35,832 nucleotides of DNA, from NCBI RefSeq assembly GCF_000003605.2, contig NW_003140811.1:1028539-1064370 (forward strand), written 5' to 3'. The stretch's first letter is position 1. Each line of letters starts with the position of its first letter. This document shows, one piece after another, positions 1-11,900 of this stretch. A model generated the notes under the pieces. The model was not told the DNA's origin. It searched no databases and saw only the letters and a program-made list of their open reading frames with translations. Made by a program: the position numbers and the translations under genes. Source of the DNA: Saccoglossus kowalevskii (lineage: Eukaryota; Hemichordata; Enteropneusta; Harrimaniidae).

Positions 1-588
1 TGAAATTATATATACAGGGGTTACGGACTCGACTAGTTCTGATGAACTATATCTGTAATCCCCACCAAAAAAAAAAGAAAAGTTATCTAAGTAGAATTCG
101 TTATTTATTTATTTATTTATTTGTTTATTTATTTATTTATTTATTTAATTATTTATTTATTTATATGTATTTACTACCTGTGCAACTTCTACCTTTACCG
201 TTGTTTTTTGTTTTTGTTTTTTTGGTGAAATAAATTTCATTCAAATTTCATTCATTGTCTTTTTACTTTTTTGTTTTATAAAAAGTGAACACAATGACTG
301 ATGGTGTTATTTTATTTATAATTATTACAATGTAGAAACAAAATTAAAGTATATTTATGATCCTTGTACAACAGTTCCAAATAAAGTTAAAATGATTAAA
401 ATGTAAATTTACTGAAATTATTCATGCCTTCAATTCACTCTGCAAACAGGTCTTCTGTCTTATACTGTGGTACAGATTGCTTGTGAAATGTGCATTGCTA
501 ACACCAGAACTATCTCAGCCTAGGGGCTGCTTGTCTTGCAAATCTCATATACTGTATTTCCTCATTCAATGATTCTTTAAATTGGCAG
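1..588. other. Left-edge noncoding stretch, probably intron
   Basis: I see no supportable exon here. The stretch is AT-rich, with a TTTA microsatellite and poly-A/poly-T runs. It ends in a polypyrimidine-poor but usable acceptor (CAG at 586-588) leading into the first visible exon of the plus-strand gene. That exon starts in the middle of a codon, so at least one earlier exon must lie here undetected or left of the window. Confidence 0.5.
100..165. repeat. (TTTA)n microsatellite
   Basis: An almost uninterrupted TTTA/TTAT tetranucleotide run, with single interruptions (TTTG near 121 and TTAA near 147). Translating through it gives a meaningless Leu/Phe/Tyr-rich open frame. It is a simple-sequence repeat with no visible gene content. 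Confidence 0.9.
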
Positions 589-658
589 GGATGGAAATGT
601 TGAAGAAACATTTTGTAAAGATGCTGAAATGAGAGTAGCAGAAGAAGCAATGAAAGAG
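589..658 (+). CDS. Plus-strand gene, first visible exon
   Basis: Acceptor CAG at 586-588 and donor GTATTA at 659. After one base that completes an upstream codon, 23 codons (590-658) are open and acidic (DGNVEETF...AMKE). The other two frames contain stops or break the downstream phase. Leaving in phase 0 matches the next exon. An ATG in frame at 629 could be a start, but the upstream coding-like residues argue for continuation from an earlier exon. Confidence 0.6.
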
Positions 659-2891
659 GTATTATTTTCTGCTACCTACCTCGGTATATTTAAATATAGT
701 AGGGTTTTACTACATTATAAGTAACTGTTAACATTTTTAAGATATACTTGATCTTTGCCCATCTTCGCTCGTTGCTTATATGTGCTAGTGTAAAGTGATA
801 CATGTGAACAATATGCCCTGTTCTGTCTTATTTAACCAAATGGAGATGGATCAAATGCATTGCTGATGGTTTCTTCTTTTCTGAATCGAGTAGTACCGGT
901 AGTTGCTGATCTGTGGAGTTCATCATCTCTGCTAAAGATAGCACCATTCATTTTCTGGTACTTATTATAGAAAAAAAATCTCCAAAATGAAACCAATTTT
1001 GTGTCATAAATATGAATAAAAGAAGTGATTACTGATATCAAACTAGCTAATCTAAAATAGTGTTATACATGAATGCATTTATTATAGGTTATGTCATTAG
1101 ACATGCAGATGAATGACGATATTTGTTATGAAGAGGACATGCTATCCCAATTATCAAATATTTCCCAACTCACAGGTAGCTCTTATATTTGCATTTTAAG
1201 AACCAAGGTCATCATATGAAAATTTCTGCTTACAATTCTTTTTTTTTTAATCTGTATGAAATATGTTTTGGCCGTTCTATGCACATTTTGAACATCTGTT
1301 ATCAGTTAGCTAAATCAATAGTATAAACATGCAGCCAGTAAAAATGAAGAGGTGTTAAAAATGGGTTAAGTACTGGAAAATCAAATTCTGCATAGGTATG
1401 TCACTAACGTATGATTTTTGGTTCATTTAGTGTATGTTTATTTTTCAATGTTTTCTACCAGGGATGGAAGTACATCTTCACCCATTCTCATAAAATTCCT
1501 CTCATTGATCGATCATCAATAATTTTTATTAATAATTTTTTATAATTTTGGTTAATTTTATATTCTTCCATTTACTGCTACAGGTGGTTGTAATTCAACC
1601 ATGACACAGAATGGAAAAGACATGCGAAGTATGATTAATCCAACAATAGAAATGCTATCATTTTCTAGTGATGATCAGGTATATCACCATTACATTTTTT
1701 TTATCATAAAATTGCTAGTAATGCTCCTCAAACTAATGTACTCATTTACATAAATTTTTTTGTGACAGATACATTCCTTGCTTTTTGTTCTAGGGCAAGG
1801 CTCCAATGTGGAAGAACCAAGCATCTATGAAAGGTGCTGCCGATACAATTCCAAACCAACCCTCAAAATCTATGGCAAAGTCCAATTCTACTCGTCATCA
1901 ATCCGACACAAAAATTATCTCAAAACAACTGCGAAAAGGTGATGGAACACAAGAAATAACAGGGTTTGACCAGTCTGTCAACACAATAATCGACAGTGAA
2001 GCTGAAAAGAATAAACCCAAAGAAACTAGGGAGAAAGAGGACATTCCTAGTCAAGGCAATCTACCAGAATCTTGTAGTGAAACAAAAAGTGCCTCTAAAC
2101 CGACCATTGAGGACAGCAGTGTCAACACAGCAGAAACAAATTCAATACAAATGAATGGTAATTATGCAAGAAAAAGTAGCACAAACCCAGTTGACATTCT
2201 GAAAGCAAATAATGACGGTGATTCACTAGATAATTCTAAGAAAACTAGTGGTATAACTAATGTGAATGTAAACAACAGCAGCAGTTTGAACAAATTTGTG
2301 GACACGCCTATGAAATGTACACCAGAAAAACATTGTGAGCTCTTAATAAAAACAAATACCGGTTGTATGCTAGAATCAAACAAAGAGGGCAGCAGGGAAC
2401 TCATGACAGAGATTAGGAACAATTCCGCAACTAATGAAAAGCAGGATTCATATAACAGTGAAGATTATCAACAGAGACTAAATAATGATCGAATGGATGC
2501 ATGTAACAAAACCACCTCAGGTCCCGGCAATTGTAACTTACTAGCCATACCATTGCAGCAAAGTAAAGGAGAACAAATAGATACAGTTTCTGTAACAATA
2601 CATGAAGTACAGACAGAGACGACCAACGTTCAGAGTATTTCAGTACAATGTGACCAATCAATTTTCCATGTGACTAAAACACAAGATGCAGGAATACAGT
2701 GCAACATGAAGGAAGAACTGCAGATCAAGTCCACAGAGCACAAGGCAACACAAACACTACAGGATAATGAAGACAATAATTTATTGGATGTCTCATCACC
2801 TCATGTTGACAACGAAATGCAAGTTGAATCTACAGAGAATTCTACTTCATTTGAAGTAAAGTATAACCTAAGGACAAGAAAACCAACATAA
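589..2891 (+). CDS. Uncharacterised spliced gene, 3' portion; disordered protein with LC8-like motifs
   Basis: Four exons (589-658, 1088-1175, 1584-1678, 1794-2891) join in frame through GT-AG introns of phase 0, 1 and 0, giving about 449 visible residues. The 5' end is missing. The protein is polar, rich in Asn/Ser/Thr/Lys/Glu, with no membrane segment and no recognisable folded domain, so it is probably largely disordered. Near the C-terminus, four Gln-centred motifs (EVQTE, SVQCD, AGIQC, KATQT) lie within about 50 residues. KATQT fits the canonical dynein light chain LC8 motif, and the others resemble the GIQV-type class. The protein ends in a basic tail, YNLRTRK. I do not recognise the family. 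A scaffold or chromatin-associated role is only an inference from the LC8-like motifs and the basic tail. It converges on the transporter gene. Confidence 0.72.
1088..1175 (+). CDS. Plus-strand gene, internal exon
   Basis: Acceptor TTATAG before 1088 and donor GTAGCT at 1176. 29 codons plus one base, entering in phase 0 and leaving in phase 1. The peptide is acidic and Met-rich (contains NDDICYEEDMLSQLSN), which would suit a short helix or binding motif. No family is recognised. Confidence 0.62.
1584..1678 (+). CDS. Plus-strand gene, internal exon
   Basis: Acceptor CTACAG before 1584 and donor GTATAT at 1679. The two leading bases complete a glycine codon split with the previous exon. 31 open codons follow and it leaves in phase 0. 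Encodes a polar segment ending FSSDDQ. The phase continuity on both sides is the main support. Confidence 0.62.
1794..2891 (+). CDS. Plus-strand gene, long terminal exon
   Basis: Acceptor TTCTAG before 1794. 366 codons are open to TAA at 2889-2891, by far the longest open frame in the window and unlikely by chance in such AT-rich DNA. Counting from the internal ATG at 1806, the LC8-like motifs centre on Gln 269, 281, 298 and 316. The basic YNLRTRK is at residues 353-359. The sequence is low-complexity and rich in Asn, Ser, Thr and charged residues. Antisense open frames at 2162-2422 and 2431-2661 are shadows of it. Confidence 0.8.
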   Translation, partial: GKAPMWKNQASMKGAADTIPNQPSKSMAKSNSTRHQSDTKIISKQLRKGDGTQEITGFDQSVNTIIDSEAEKNKPKETREKEDIPSQGNLPESCSETKSASKPTIEDSSVNTAETNSIQMNGNYARKSSTNPVDILKANNDGDSLDNSKKTSGITNVNVNNSSSLNKFVDTPMKCTPEKHCELLIKTNTGCMLESNKEGSRELMTEIRNNSATNEKQDSYNSEDYQQRLNNDRMDACNKTTSGPGNCNLLAIPLQQSKGEQIDTVSVTIHEVQTETTNVQSISVQCDQSIFHVTKTQDAGIQCNMKEELQIKSTEHKATQTLQDNEDNNLLDVSSPHVDNEMQVESTENSTSFEVKYNLRTRKPT

Positions 2892-3116
2892 GTCTCATAA
2901 TATTTATGTCAAATTTGTTTGTACAGTATCAGAATATTTTGAATTGCAAGGAATATTACACCAATGTTAATACAGAAAAAAGAAAGAAAAAGACACTTTA
3001 AAAATTTATTTTATTTGGTATTTATTCACCAACCAATAGCCCAGCAGCAGTGATTTTGTGGACATCAATATTAATAGTACTTGTTGAAATATAATTTTAA
3101 TATTTCCTGAAATATC

Positions 3117-3122
3117 AATAAA
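3117..3122 (+). terminator. Candidate polyadenylation signal of the plus-strand gene
   Basis: AATAAA about 225 bases after the stop codon at 2891, the first canonical hexamer downstream. It implies a 3' UTR of roughly 250 nt. Cleavage position is inferred only. Confidence 0.5.
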
Positions 3123-3194
3123 TACTGAGAATAATTTAGCTTAATCCTACTGGTATTCAGAATATTCATTTTTTTTATTTCCTTTAAGTAGTTG

Positions 3195-3456
3195 GGGGTG
3201 ACCATAATTTAATTTTCATGACGCAGCACATCAGTTTATTGGTAGGATGCACAGTCAGAAATATAAAAAATATAAACAGATTTAGTAGTGTCCTATCTGT
3301 TGCTGTATATTGTGGAATATATTTTTCAACCAAAAATTTAAACAATATTGCATGACCTGACAACAAATAATGACTCTTTTAGTTATTAAGATTGTTTTTA
3401 ATAGCAACAAAACAGGGTTGATAGGGTCATGAGTTATTAAGAATTACAGTCACCCT
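3195..3456. mobile_element. Candidate MITE with diverged terminal inverted repeats
   Basis: The left end reads GGGGTGACCATAATT and later CATGAC. The reverse complement of the right end reads AGGGTGACTGTAATT, again followed by CATGAC at matching spacing. The ~31-base inverted ends enclose ~260 bp with no coding capacity. This is what a small non-autonomous DNA transposon looks like. The target duplication is not resolved and the arms are diverged, so the call is tentative. Confidence 0.45.
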
Positions 3457-5699
3457 AGTGGTTATGAAAATGTCATGAGTATCAACTACAATATATATAA
3501 CTGCTATCACAAAATATGGTATAAATCTAATACATTAATTAATTAATGCAGATTATAACCTACAAGATCTAGAATCTTCAACTCACCAAAATTAACTACT
3601 TCACAATAGTATACAGGATGTACATGTGCAACAAATTATAACAAAAATACAATAAATATTTATCTAGTTCTCAACTTAATTTCAGGTTAAATGCATAAAT
3701 GAATGTTCCAACAGATTACTTTAACCTGCAACAAAAATGCACTATTAATGAACAATACTATTTTCAAAACGAAAGCAGCAATCAAGCATGAACACAATAG
3801 ACATGACACTTAATAAATTAAATCATATTACAGTAAAATGAAAAAAAAATACTTGTACTGCTATATTAATGATGTAGTAGACTTTTAAGGAAACATCCTT
3901 AAAGTCCCTTTAGTTTTTTTTTTTTCTTTTTCGTCAACAAATTGGATTCTCTCCAAGCACCATTACATTAAAAAGATGTACATGAAAGTACAAACCTAAA
4001 AGCTCATATGAATTGCTAAAGCCCCTAAAATACAATGTACATGTGTATATAGATTTGTGTGGTTGAACAACCACTTTTATAAGTAGAACAATTTGAAGCA
4101 ATTAGTCATAGGACAACATGATCTAAATGATGCTAGGTTGTACATGTATATGAATATTAATTAAAATCAAGGTAAAAATTACTTGCATGATAAAATCAAT
4201 TACCATCTACTTTTTTTCCATTACATTTAACACAAATATTGACATTACTTTTTATTAAAAAAATTATTAAAATGCATGTCAAGCAGCTTAGTGATGAAGA
4301 TTATCCCAAATTTCATAATTGTTTTCTAATTAATGGGGCATTTTGAAAAGATTTAACATGAGTGTTGCCTCCGGCTGTATTTATTTTATTTGATGTCTAT
4401 ACACTACAGCAAGTACATGTTCAAGTACATCACAAAAAGTGAAACAAATGCAAATTGTGAATTCAATAGAAGAAAGGCAGTTTATTCATGAAAATCTAGT
4501 GTAGATTAATCATAAAATGTATCAGTTCACTCAAACTGAAGAACACAAAATAAATATGGAATAAATCAAATAGGTAAAATGTATTTCAAAGTAATGTGTA
4601 GCTCAACTGCACTACATCTCTGTCAGTTGTTAAAATCTTGGCAACACACAAATTGCTTCTTCAGGGAGAAAACTAGAATAAAAAAAGGTTGGGGGGAGGG
4701 GGTAAGTAAATACAATAAAAATTGAAGTGGATAAGCCGTATAGTATACATAGAACAAGTAGCTTCTTCACCAGCCAAGGTTTATTCATCATTATACCTTG
4801 TCATAATTCTCACTATAAACCTGTATTCACAGTCGAGGAAATCAAACACAACATTTCATGCTCCTGTGCCTTTGGATGGTAAATGAAACACAGAATCCAG
4901 GGTTGTCATGAATTTCCATGAATAATTGAGGCAAAACCATGTGTTTTTGTCAGTTAAGCGGTGACGTGATACAAGACGTCAAAATCTATTGGTTAAAATT
5001 TGAATTTGCATAAAGCCTTATGATTTTAATACCTAGGAGATGCATAGTTGAGCTACTTGTTACTTTACAATATATTTAGCCATATTACTGGTGTGCACTC
5101 TTGCTTTAATATTCAGTTATTTTGACAGTAGTCATAGTTGGACTGATTCTGTTTTTACATACCCAGCTACAATGATCAACATTCAATGGATAAATTTACA
5201 AGAAATACCGGTACATAATTTACTTCCACACATCATACACGTTTATGTGGAATGTGACACAGATATTGCAACAAACCTTAAATTTGTAAACTAACAAAGA
5301 GATTATAAATGAAAAGAAAAGAAAATTTTGTTGTGAAGTTTTGATTAGGAGAAGCCACTGACACAATTAGTTTTAAGAGTAGGGGTAGAAAGCTGCACAC
5401 ATGCGGTGATAACAATGATTGCTTAAAAATGCAAAAGCTAATAAGTAGACGCTTGTTTGTAAACAATGATACTCTATGGTTGCCTGCCACATGCGCAGGT
5501 GCCGACTTCCCTGCTTGAATTTATCAGCCAGAATCATAAAAACAAATGGTATTTTTAGAAATAGCCATAGAGGGCAGCAGCGAAATTCACATTTTTTGTG
5601 ATGCGCCAATAGCAGAAATTGCTTTGGGTAAAAACAAAAGCATGATTATCCAGGCAAGAACAGCAGTCGAATTGTGATATGATTCAATCTGGAAACATC

Positions 5700-5705
5700 T
5701 TTATT
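5700..5705 (-). terminator. Candidate polyadenylation signal of the inositol transporter gene
   Basis: On the minus strand AATAAA starts only about 6 bases after the TAA stop (5712-5714). If used, the 3' UTR would be very short, about 20-40 nt. More distal AATAAA hexamers exist further down the minus strand (for example near 4480 and 4785), so a longer alternative UTR is possible. Confidence 0.45.
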
Positions 5706-5711
5706 GCAACA

Positions 5712-5926
5712 TTATTCTCCATCCGAGACATCTGTATCTGCTGCATTGTGACCTTTTATTTGTATGTACTTAACCTCACGTTCAAGCTCCACTGTGCCAC
5801 AGGCACACCAGGGCTTTGAAAATAACTGTATTACTTCCTCTAATTTCTTGCCCTTGGTTTCCGGTAAAAAGACAAATATAAAGAAAAATCCTAGAAGTGA
5901 TAGTCCACTATATAAGAAGAATGCAC
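5712..5926 (-). CDS. SLC2A13: SLC2A13-like coding exon 9 (terminal)
   Basis: 215 bp including the TAA stop, entering in phase 1 after a TTACAG-type acceptor. Encodes TM12, then [11 protein letters not shown], the C-terminal sugar transporter signature. A cytosolic tail follows with CAC (as CTC in HMIT), a YIQIKG segment paralleling human YIRVKG, and an acidic end. The overall tail alignment to HMIT is the strongest reason to prefer SLC2A13 over other SLC2 members. Confidence 0.94.
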
Positions 5927-8900
5927 CTGTAAGAAAACATAACAAATAAATGTATTGTATAGTGAGAATCAATACATACATTAGTCCTTTATTTTACTAT
6001 CTATATATACTGTAAAACACATCTTTTTAGCTAGCATGTCATTTTAGCTAATTTAGCTAATCTGTAATTTCACCAATTCAAGATGTCCCTAATTTAGAAT
6101 AAAGTATATTCTCACAATGAGATTGTTGGCCTTTTTAGCTAAATTGAGATTTCAAATTGGCTAAAATATGACATGTAGCTATTTCAATGTGTTTTACAGT
6201 ATATCATTTATTGCCATATTCGTCCGACTTAGAACCCAGGGTACTCAAGCTCAGAACAATCATGTTTTTTTACAAAGCAGTAAAGTCTCATAAAGCAGTT
6301 TGAATTAATGAATGGGGATACACATGTACTTATAACTGCAAGACCGCTTACCATGCCTTGTTAGCGCATCAGTCAATGTTAGGAATGTCATTGAGATGAG
6401 TAAGTTACAAATCCAGTTAACAGCACTGGAGCAAGCGTTACCAGTACTTCTAGCCCAATTAGGATAAATCTCGGCATTTATAACCCATGGCATTGTACCC
6501 ATTCCTACAAAGAGAAAATAATTAATATAGAATAAAATAGAATAAATAATTATGTAACATATAAAATGCATACCAAGCAACAACAATTTTCAAATCAAAT
6601 ATTCAATTGCAAAAACTTATACTTGGAGGAATAATCAGTGATTATATTACAACTAGGTTGTACAACAAATTTCTTGCTAGAGTGGCAATCAAAAGGATGT
6701 CAAATCAAGTACTGTTGATATCCTAAGGGTACATAAATTTGACTGCATCTTTCTACTAAGCAGCAAATGGGAACCTGGTAAAGGAGTTATAAAAAAGTGT
6801 TGATATACTTACCTGGAGCAAAGAAGATGAGATAGAGTACAAGACCTGCAATGCCCATCCAAGAGTAAGCAGTGGGACAAAAATCATAGGCAAATGTAAA
6901 CTGAGTGCTATTTCCACATCTAGTCCATTTCATTGGTTCGTCCATAGTTCTAGTAATGGGATCACATGATCCACTACCGTTAACAGCTGTATTATGAAGA
7001 TCTAAATAACAAAATCCACATCCATGGTCTGATATGCAATCATTGCATGAACTGAAAAAAAAAAATTAATAATAGAGTGATGTCTTACTGATGTCTTACT
7101 TTAATACTAGGGAAGATGGGTGAGTATAAGTAATTGGTAGTAACTAATAAACTGGTTTTCATGTTTTTTTTCTGGTTCATGTTGATATTAGGCAATTCCT
7201 ACCAACAAGTGTGTTTAGCCTCTGCATAGCATATGAACACCTGAGACTGAGTACATTGTGGTTGTCACAGTTGCGATGCTTGTTTTCAGCCAAAGTAGCT
7301 CTCTAGGTAGATCTGTCACTTCAGTGCAAACAGACTTGAGACGAATCTGAGACAGTGTGTCTGCAATGGTCTTGTATCTGCACTCCAGTAGAATGTGGGG
7401 TGCTAAACACACTAAATGAGAATCTTTACAGTATGGTTGTAAAAAAACAGTAGTGACCATGTGTAGACACACCTCAACAAAATTCAATCTGTCTTCAATG
7501 TCTAGCAGGAAGAAAGGCTAGTAGTTGATGCTAAATAACTGCCATCAGCTTCTACTACTTGATGTGTCTGGCTGATAGACTGATAGAGCCTAAAAGTCTC
7601 TGCAGTCTGCAGATCCAGCATGTGTGCCCCCTAATTAGTGTTCAAAGCGCCGTCAAAAAAAATGAGACAGTTGGGTGCAGTGGGAAGAAGACATCCCGCC
7701 CAACAATTGGGTAAGACAGCAAATATCATGCTACTTACTGTCATAAGATGTGTACTTCTGAGTTGGTTATTCCACGGATCTGATTGACCAGTGGGCTGAA
7801 TTGTGTGTGTGTTTATTTGAAGCATTGTTTAGGATGCAGCATGTGCGTCAATTTCATGTAAACAGAAAATGCATTTTACACCCATTGTGATCATCACATG
7901 GAACCCATATCAAGACTTTTTTTTTTGTACGTGTTTGTAAATAACACAAAATTCATTCAAGACTAAATGGTCTTGACCACAATATGACAAAATATTGATA
8001 GCACAGTTCAATTAAAAAAGATGAGAGAAGAAAATTCCCTATAAAAGGGTTGAGATACATACTATATAATGTTACCACGTACTGGATAATTTATGGTCAC
8101 CAAGGAAAATATATGGTGACTAACTAGTGGCAGCTCAGAGAGCTGACACTGAAGAGTCACTAAATATTTCAATTTACACACAGTACATAGCTGATTTATT
8201 GAATCAATATGAAAACAGTTCAGTAATGTATTCCATGTATTACATTAACCAGTGTGACACTCAGTTATTCTATCATGCTTGACAGATCATGTATATACGT
8301 CTGCTGATCCCGATAACTATAAGGTTTCACGTGAACAAACAAACCAACATCAAATATAATTAACATAATGCAAGAATGGTATTATTCATTACACGTAGAT
8401 ATTAGCCAGTAAAAGACCTGGTCTTGTGATCCTTTATAGGGTTAATGTAAATTAGAGCAGACATGGTTGCTTACAATATCATAACGTATTTCACAGATAT
8501 TATAAAGCAATTTACTATTCATAAATGAAACTTAGAAATATTGTATAAATAAACTGGCTCTAAAATTAGGTAAAACACCAATCATTTTACGCTGTTAGTT
8601 CCTTGTTCAGAAGGCATTCTACACAGGATTTTATTGCATCCAAGGACATTCAATTTCAAGCTAGTTGGAACCTGAAATTATGCGGAAGAATTCAAACTTC
8701 AAACACAAATTTGTTTTATCTTTATTACCGGTATGTGAATTTTGATTGGCATTAACATTTCACTCACTGAACAATATTTCACTAAAATATATGATAGGAT
8801 TAAAACAAATTAATGTGAATAAGGAACAGATATTATGATAATATACAAAACAAGTAGACCCCAACCAATCTCATTTGAGCAAACTTATTGTTATTCCCAT

Positions 8901-11900
8901 TACATTTGGAGAAGTAGGTAGTTATCAATAGATAATAAATTATTAAGTAAGAAATTGGTGATTGGCGATAATTCATTGCCCATTAATCACTAATTATTAT
9001 TACAATTATGATAATTATAATAATTATAAGTATTATTTAATAAATACCTGCCATGACCAATTCTTAATAATATGCTAAAGGTTTATGAATATGTTTTTAA
9101 AATCGATTGAAGTTTATCCCATTACATATATATGTACAGTGCAGTTGCAGGTGTCCTATTAAATCCAGTCTAAAACCAACATACTACCAGCCCAAGTAAT
9201 TATGTTCTATTTAATTTTTCTCATTTAAATATACAAATCAATACAGCAGAGTCAGATACAGAGGTTGACCCATTCATGAGTACACATAAACAGTGAATGG
9301 AAAAACAGAATAGACAGACTCACCTATAACCACTACAATTAACATGTGTTGAAGATTTCACATAACTATGACTAATCGGTGGGGAATCTAATGACGCCAA
9401 AAGGAATCCCGCGGCTAAGAATAATAGACTAAATATAACACCTGCAAAATACGAATAAATTAATCACATTGTGACTTCAATTTAAAAAGTTCATGAACTC
9501 AAAAACAGCTTGAAGAATAGTTAATAGTCGGTGATCTAGAGAAATAAGTGCCAAAGCAGTAACAGTCTAAAAATAAATCTCTTACAACACAAATCACTAT
9601 TAAGCAAGGAAATGCACAGTTTCCTTTCTAGTTAATCTCACCAGGTTAGCATTATTATTAAACTCCCTACTGACTTAAACCTGTTTCCCTATCTTTGATA
9701 ATCGCTGGTAGATTAGCTTGTCTACAATGAATATAAAGTAGCTTTGTATATAGGTATCAAGCAATCAATAAAATCTCAGTGACTTTAGCATTGAAACATT
9801 GAACTGAACATGCACTTATGTATTGAAAATATTCCTAACCAGTACACAATCACTGTTTGCATGAAAATATACTAGTGGAAAATAAGTAGAGATCCAGCAG
9901 AAAATAAGTTTAGGTCTAGCAGAGATGTGAATCTGGTTGCCATGGAAATAATTTTCGGTATGATTTTTATTCATGGACTTTCCTAACATTTCAGAAAAAA
10001 TTGAATGCCCATGAAAACCAGTACCAGTCTGTAAGATGTTGGGGGTTCAGATCTTGTTGTCATGGAAACAGAACGTTGTCAGATACTCAAAATGTTAACA
10101 ATGAATTTTCTTGATATTCTTCAGAATAGGTATTGTCCTTCGAAATTTAAACCAAGCAGTTTGATTTCAGGAGAGATCTGGATCCAGTTGCTATGAAGAC
10201 AGTGAAATTGCTAGGATTCTTCACCATTGCCAAATAGGGTTAATAATAATGAATAAACAATTCATGACTCAATTTTCTCTTTCTTTTCAAAAAAAAAAAA
10301 TAAGCAATATGTAAATATGACAAATGTGCTTTTTTGTCATTATAAACATACAATAGGCTTGAGGTATTAGTTTAATATCAATAAATTACATACCGGTAGG
10401 TGGGTGATCAAGGTTTGTGCTCTTGGAGAGCCTTCTAGGTAAATTAATGTAATTTATCATTTGCGATATTGCTGTTAGTCAAATAGTGTGTGCTGGTATA
10501 CACATTTTTTGGTTTTAAATAGATTATGTACAGCATTAGCTATAGCCGCCTGTTTTTTTGTCTTTTTTTATCACAGTACATGTATCCTGACAGGATTTAC
10601 CTAATATGCACATATTAATATATTTGACGTCAGTATTCTAAATATAGTTGTATGCAGTACTTGTTGGCATCATTTAGATGATGCTTGTAGGAGTTTTGAA
10701 ATAATCTAGTGCCATCAGAGCTAAGTTTGAATGACACACATGCAATAAATTGATTGGTATCCATGGTAATATTAAATTACATGAAATATATAATCCTTAC
10801 CCATCATACTGCCTAAGCTGAGTTTTCTACGACCAATTTTTTCAACTAGATAAAGTCCAACACCAGTGAATAAAAAATTTGTGAATCCTACAACAGCAGC
10901 CAACCATATGGCAAAATTATCATCTTTCACACCAGACATTTTAATGATTGTTGCACTGTAGTACCTGTTGAATAAATTATCAAAGCATGTCTTAGTTACG
11001 TTGGACCAATCTTAAGTCAGTTTATATTTTAAAGGGCGGTAGTTGTCGCGTCATGTATGCGCAAGATATATGGGTCTCATATAAACAAAGATGGCAACTT
11101 TGATTGTACAACAGATCAGATTAATTAGATATTTTTTTTAGGTGATTGGAAGGTATTGAAGGAGTCACTGGTGGTAATTGGTGCAAGTCGCACCCAGGTC
11201 AAATCTCATACTTGACGTTTCCATTAGAAGTGCACATTGGATTATAGGAAAATCAATGTTTATCAACACAATTGTCAAACATGCGCAGCGCAACAATCAC
11301 CGCCCTTTAATAAATGTGTGTTTCACTGTTGCATGATCTGATATTGTATAATATTGTATTGTACAATATCAAACAAATATCAACATTAGAATAAACATGT
11401 GTATGAGGGTCCTGGATTGCAGAGGTACTGTGAAATACTTTAGCTGGAATTAATTTAAAAGAATTTTTGGGTGTTTTGTATGGAATTTATTCTCACTGAT
11501 TTTTGACAAGTTGAATGTTAAATATAGGAAAAAAGGTATATTCGCTGGATTTTGTTTTCACTGAATCATTCCTTCAGCGAAAATAATGAAAATTAATTTC
11601 AAACAAATTTTTTTTTACAATATATATCAGCCTGGAAAATGTGCCAAGAGTGGCCATATAATTCAGCAGAACCTATACAGATTCAATGCAGTACTACAGA
11701 AATTAATAAATGATTATTGTCAAACCTTATTTCTCAATTATTTTTTTTAGCATTCATTAATGATGACAGTCAAATAGATTCAATTCTTTCACATCATAAC
11801 AGTATGTAATGGAAAACAAACTAACATCAGAACAAAACACATCAATCAATTGTATATAAATAAAATTGGAAACAAATTAATACAAAAACAAGACAAAGTT

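Larger units (their letters stand above)
2892..5711. other. Convergent intergenic region
   Basis: Lies between the 3' end of the plus-strand gene and the 3' end of the minus-strand transporter gene. It is AT-rich, with short open frames that show no splice or homology support. It holds the polyA signals of both genes, a candidate inverted-repeat element (3195-3456) and a small hairpin near 3881-3906 (TTAAGGA / TCCTTAA arms). I see nothing else supportable. Confidence 0.6.

Noticed and set aside
832-1041. Minus-strand open frame inside an intron of the plus-strand gene
   Set aside because: Short, no recognisable domain, no splice context.
2162-2661. Two minus-strand hydrophobic open frames opposite the long last exon
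   Set aside because: Antisense shadows of a Ser/Asn/Thr-rich coding exon, which naturally give Leu/Phe/Val-rich frames.
1794-2891. Assignment of the plus-strand gene to ATMIN/ASCIZ because of its TQT motifs
   Set aside because: No zinc fingers are visible, the C-terminus differs, and multivalent TQT motifs occur in unrelated LC8 partners.
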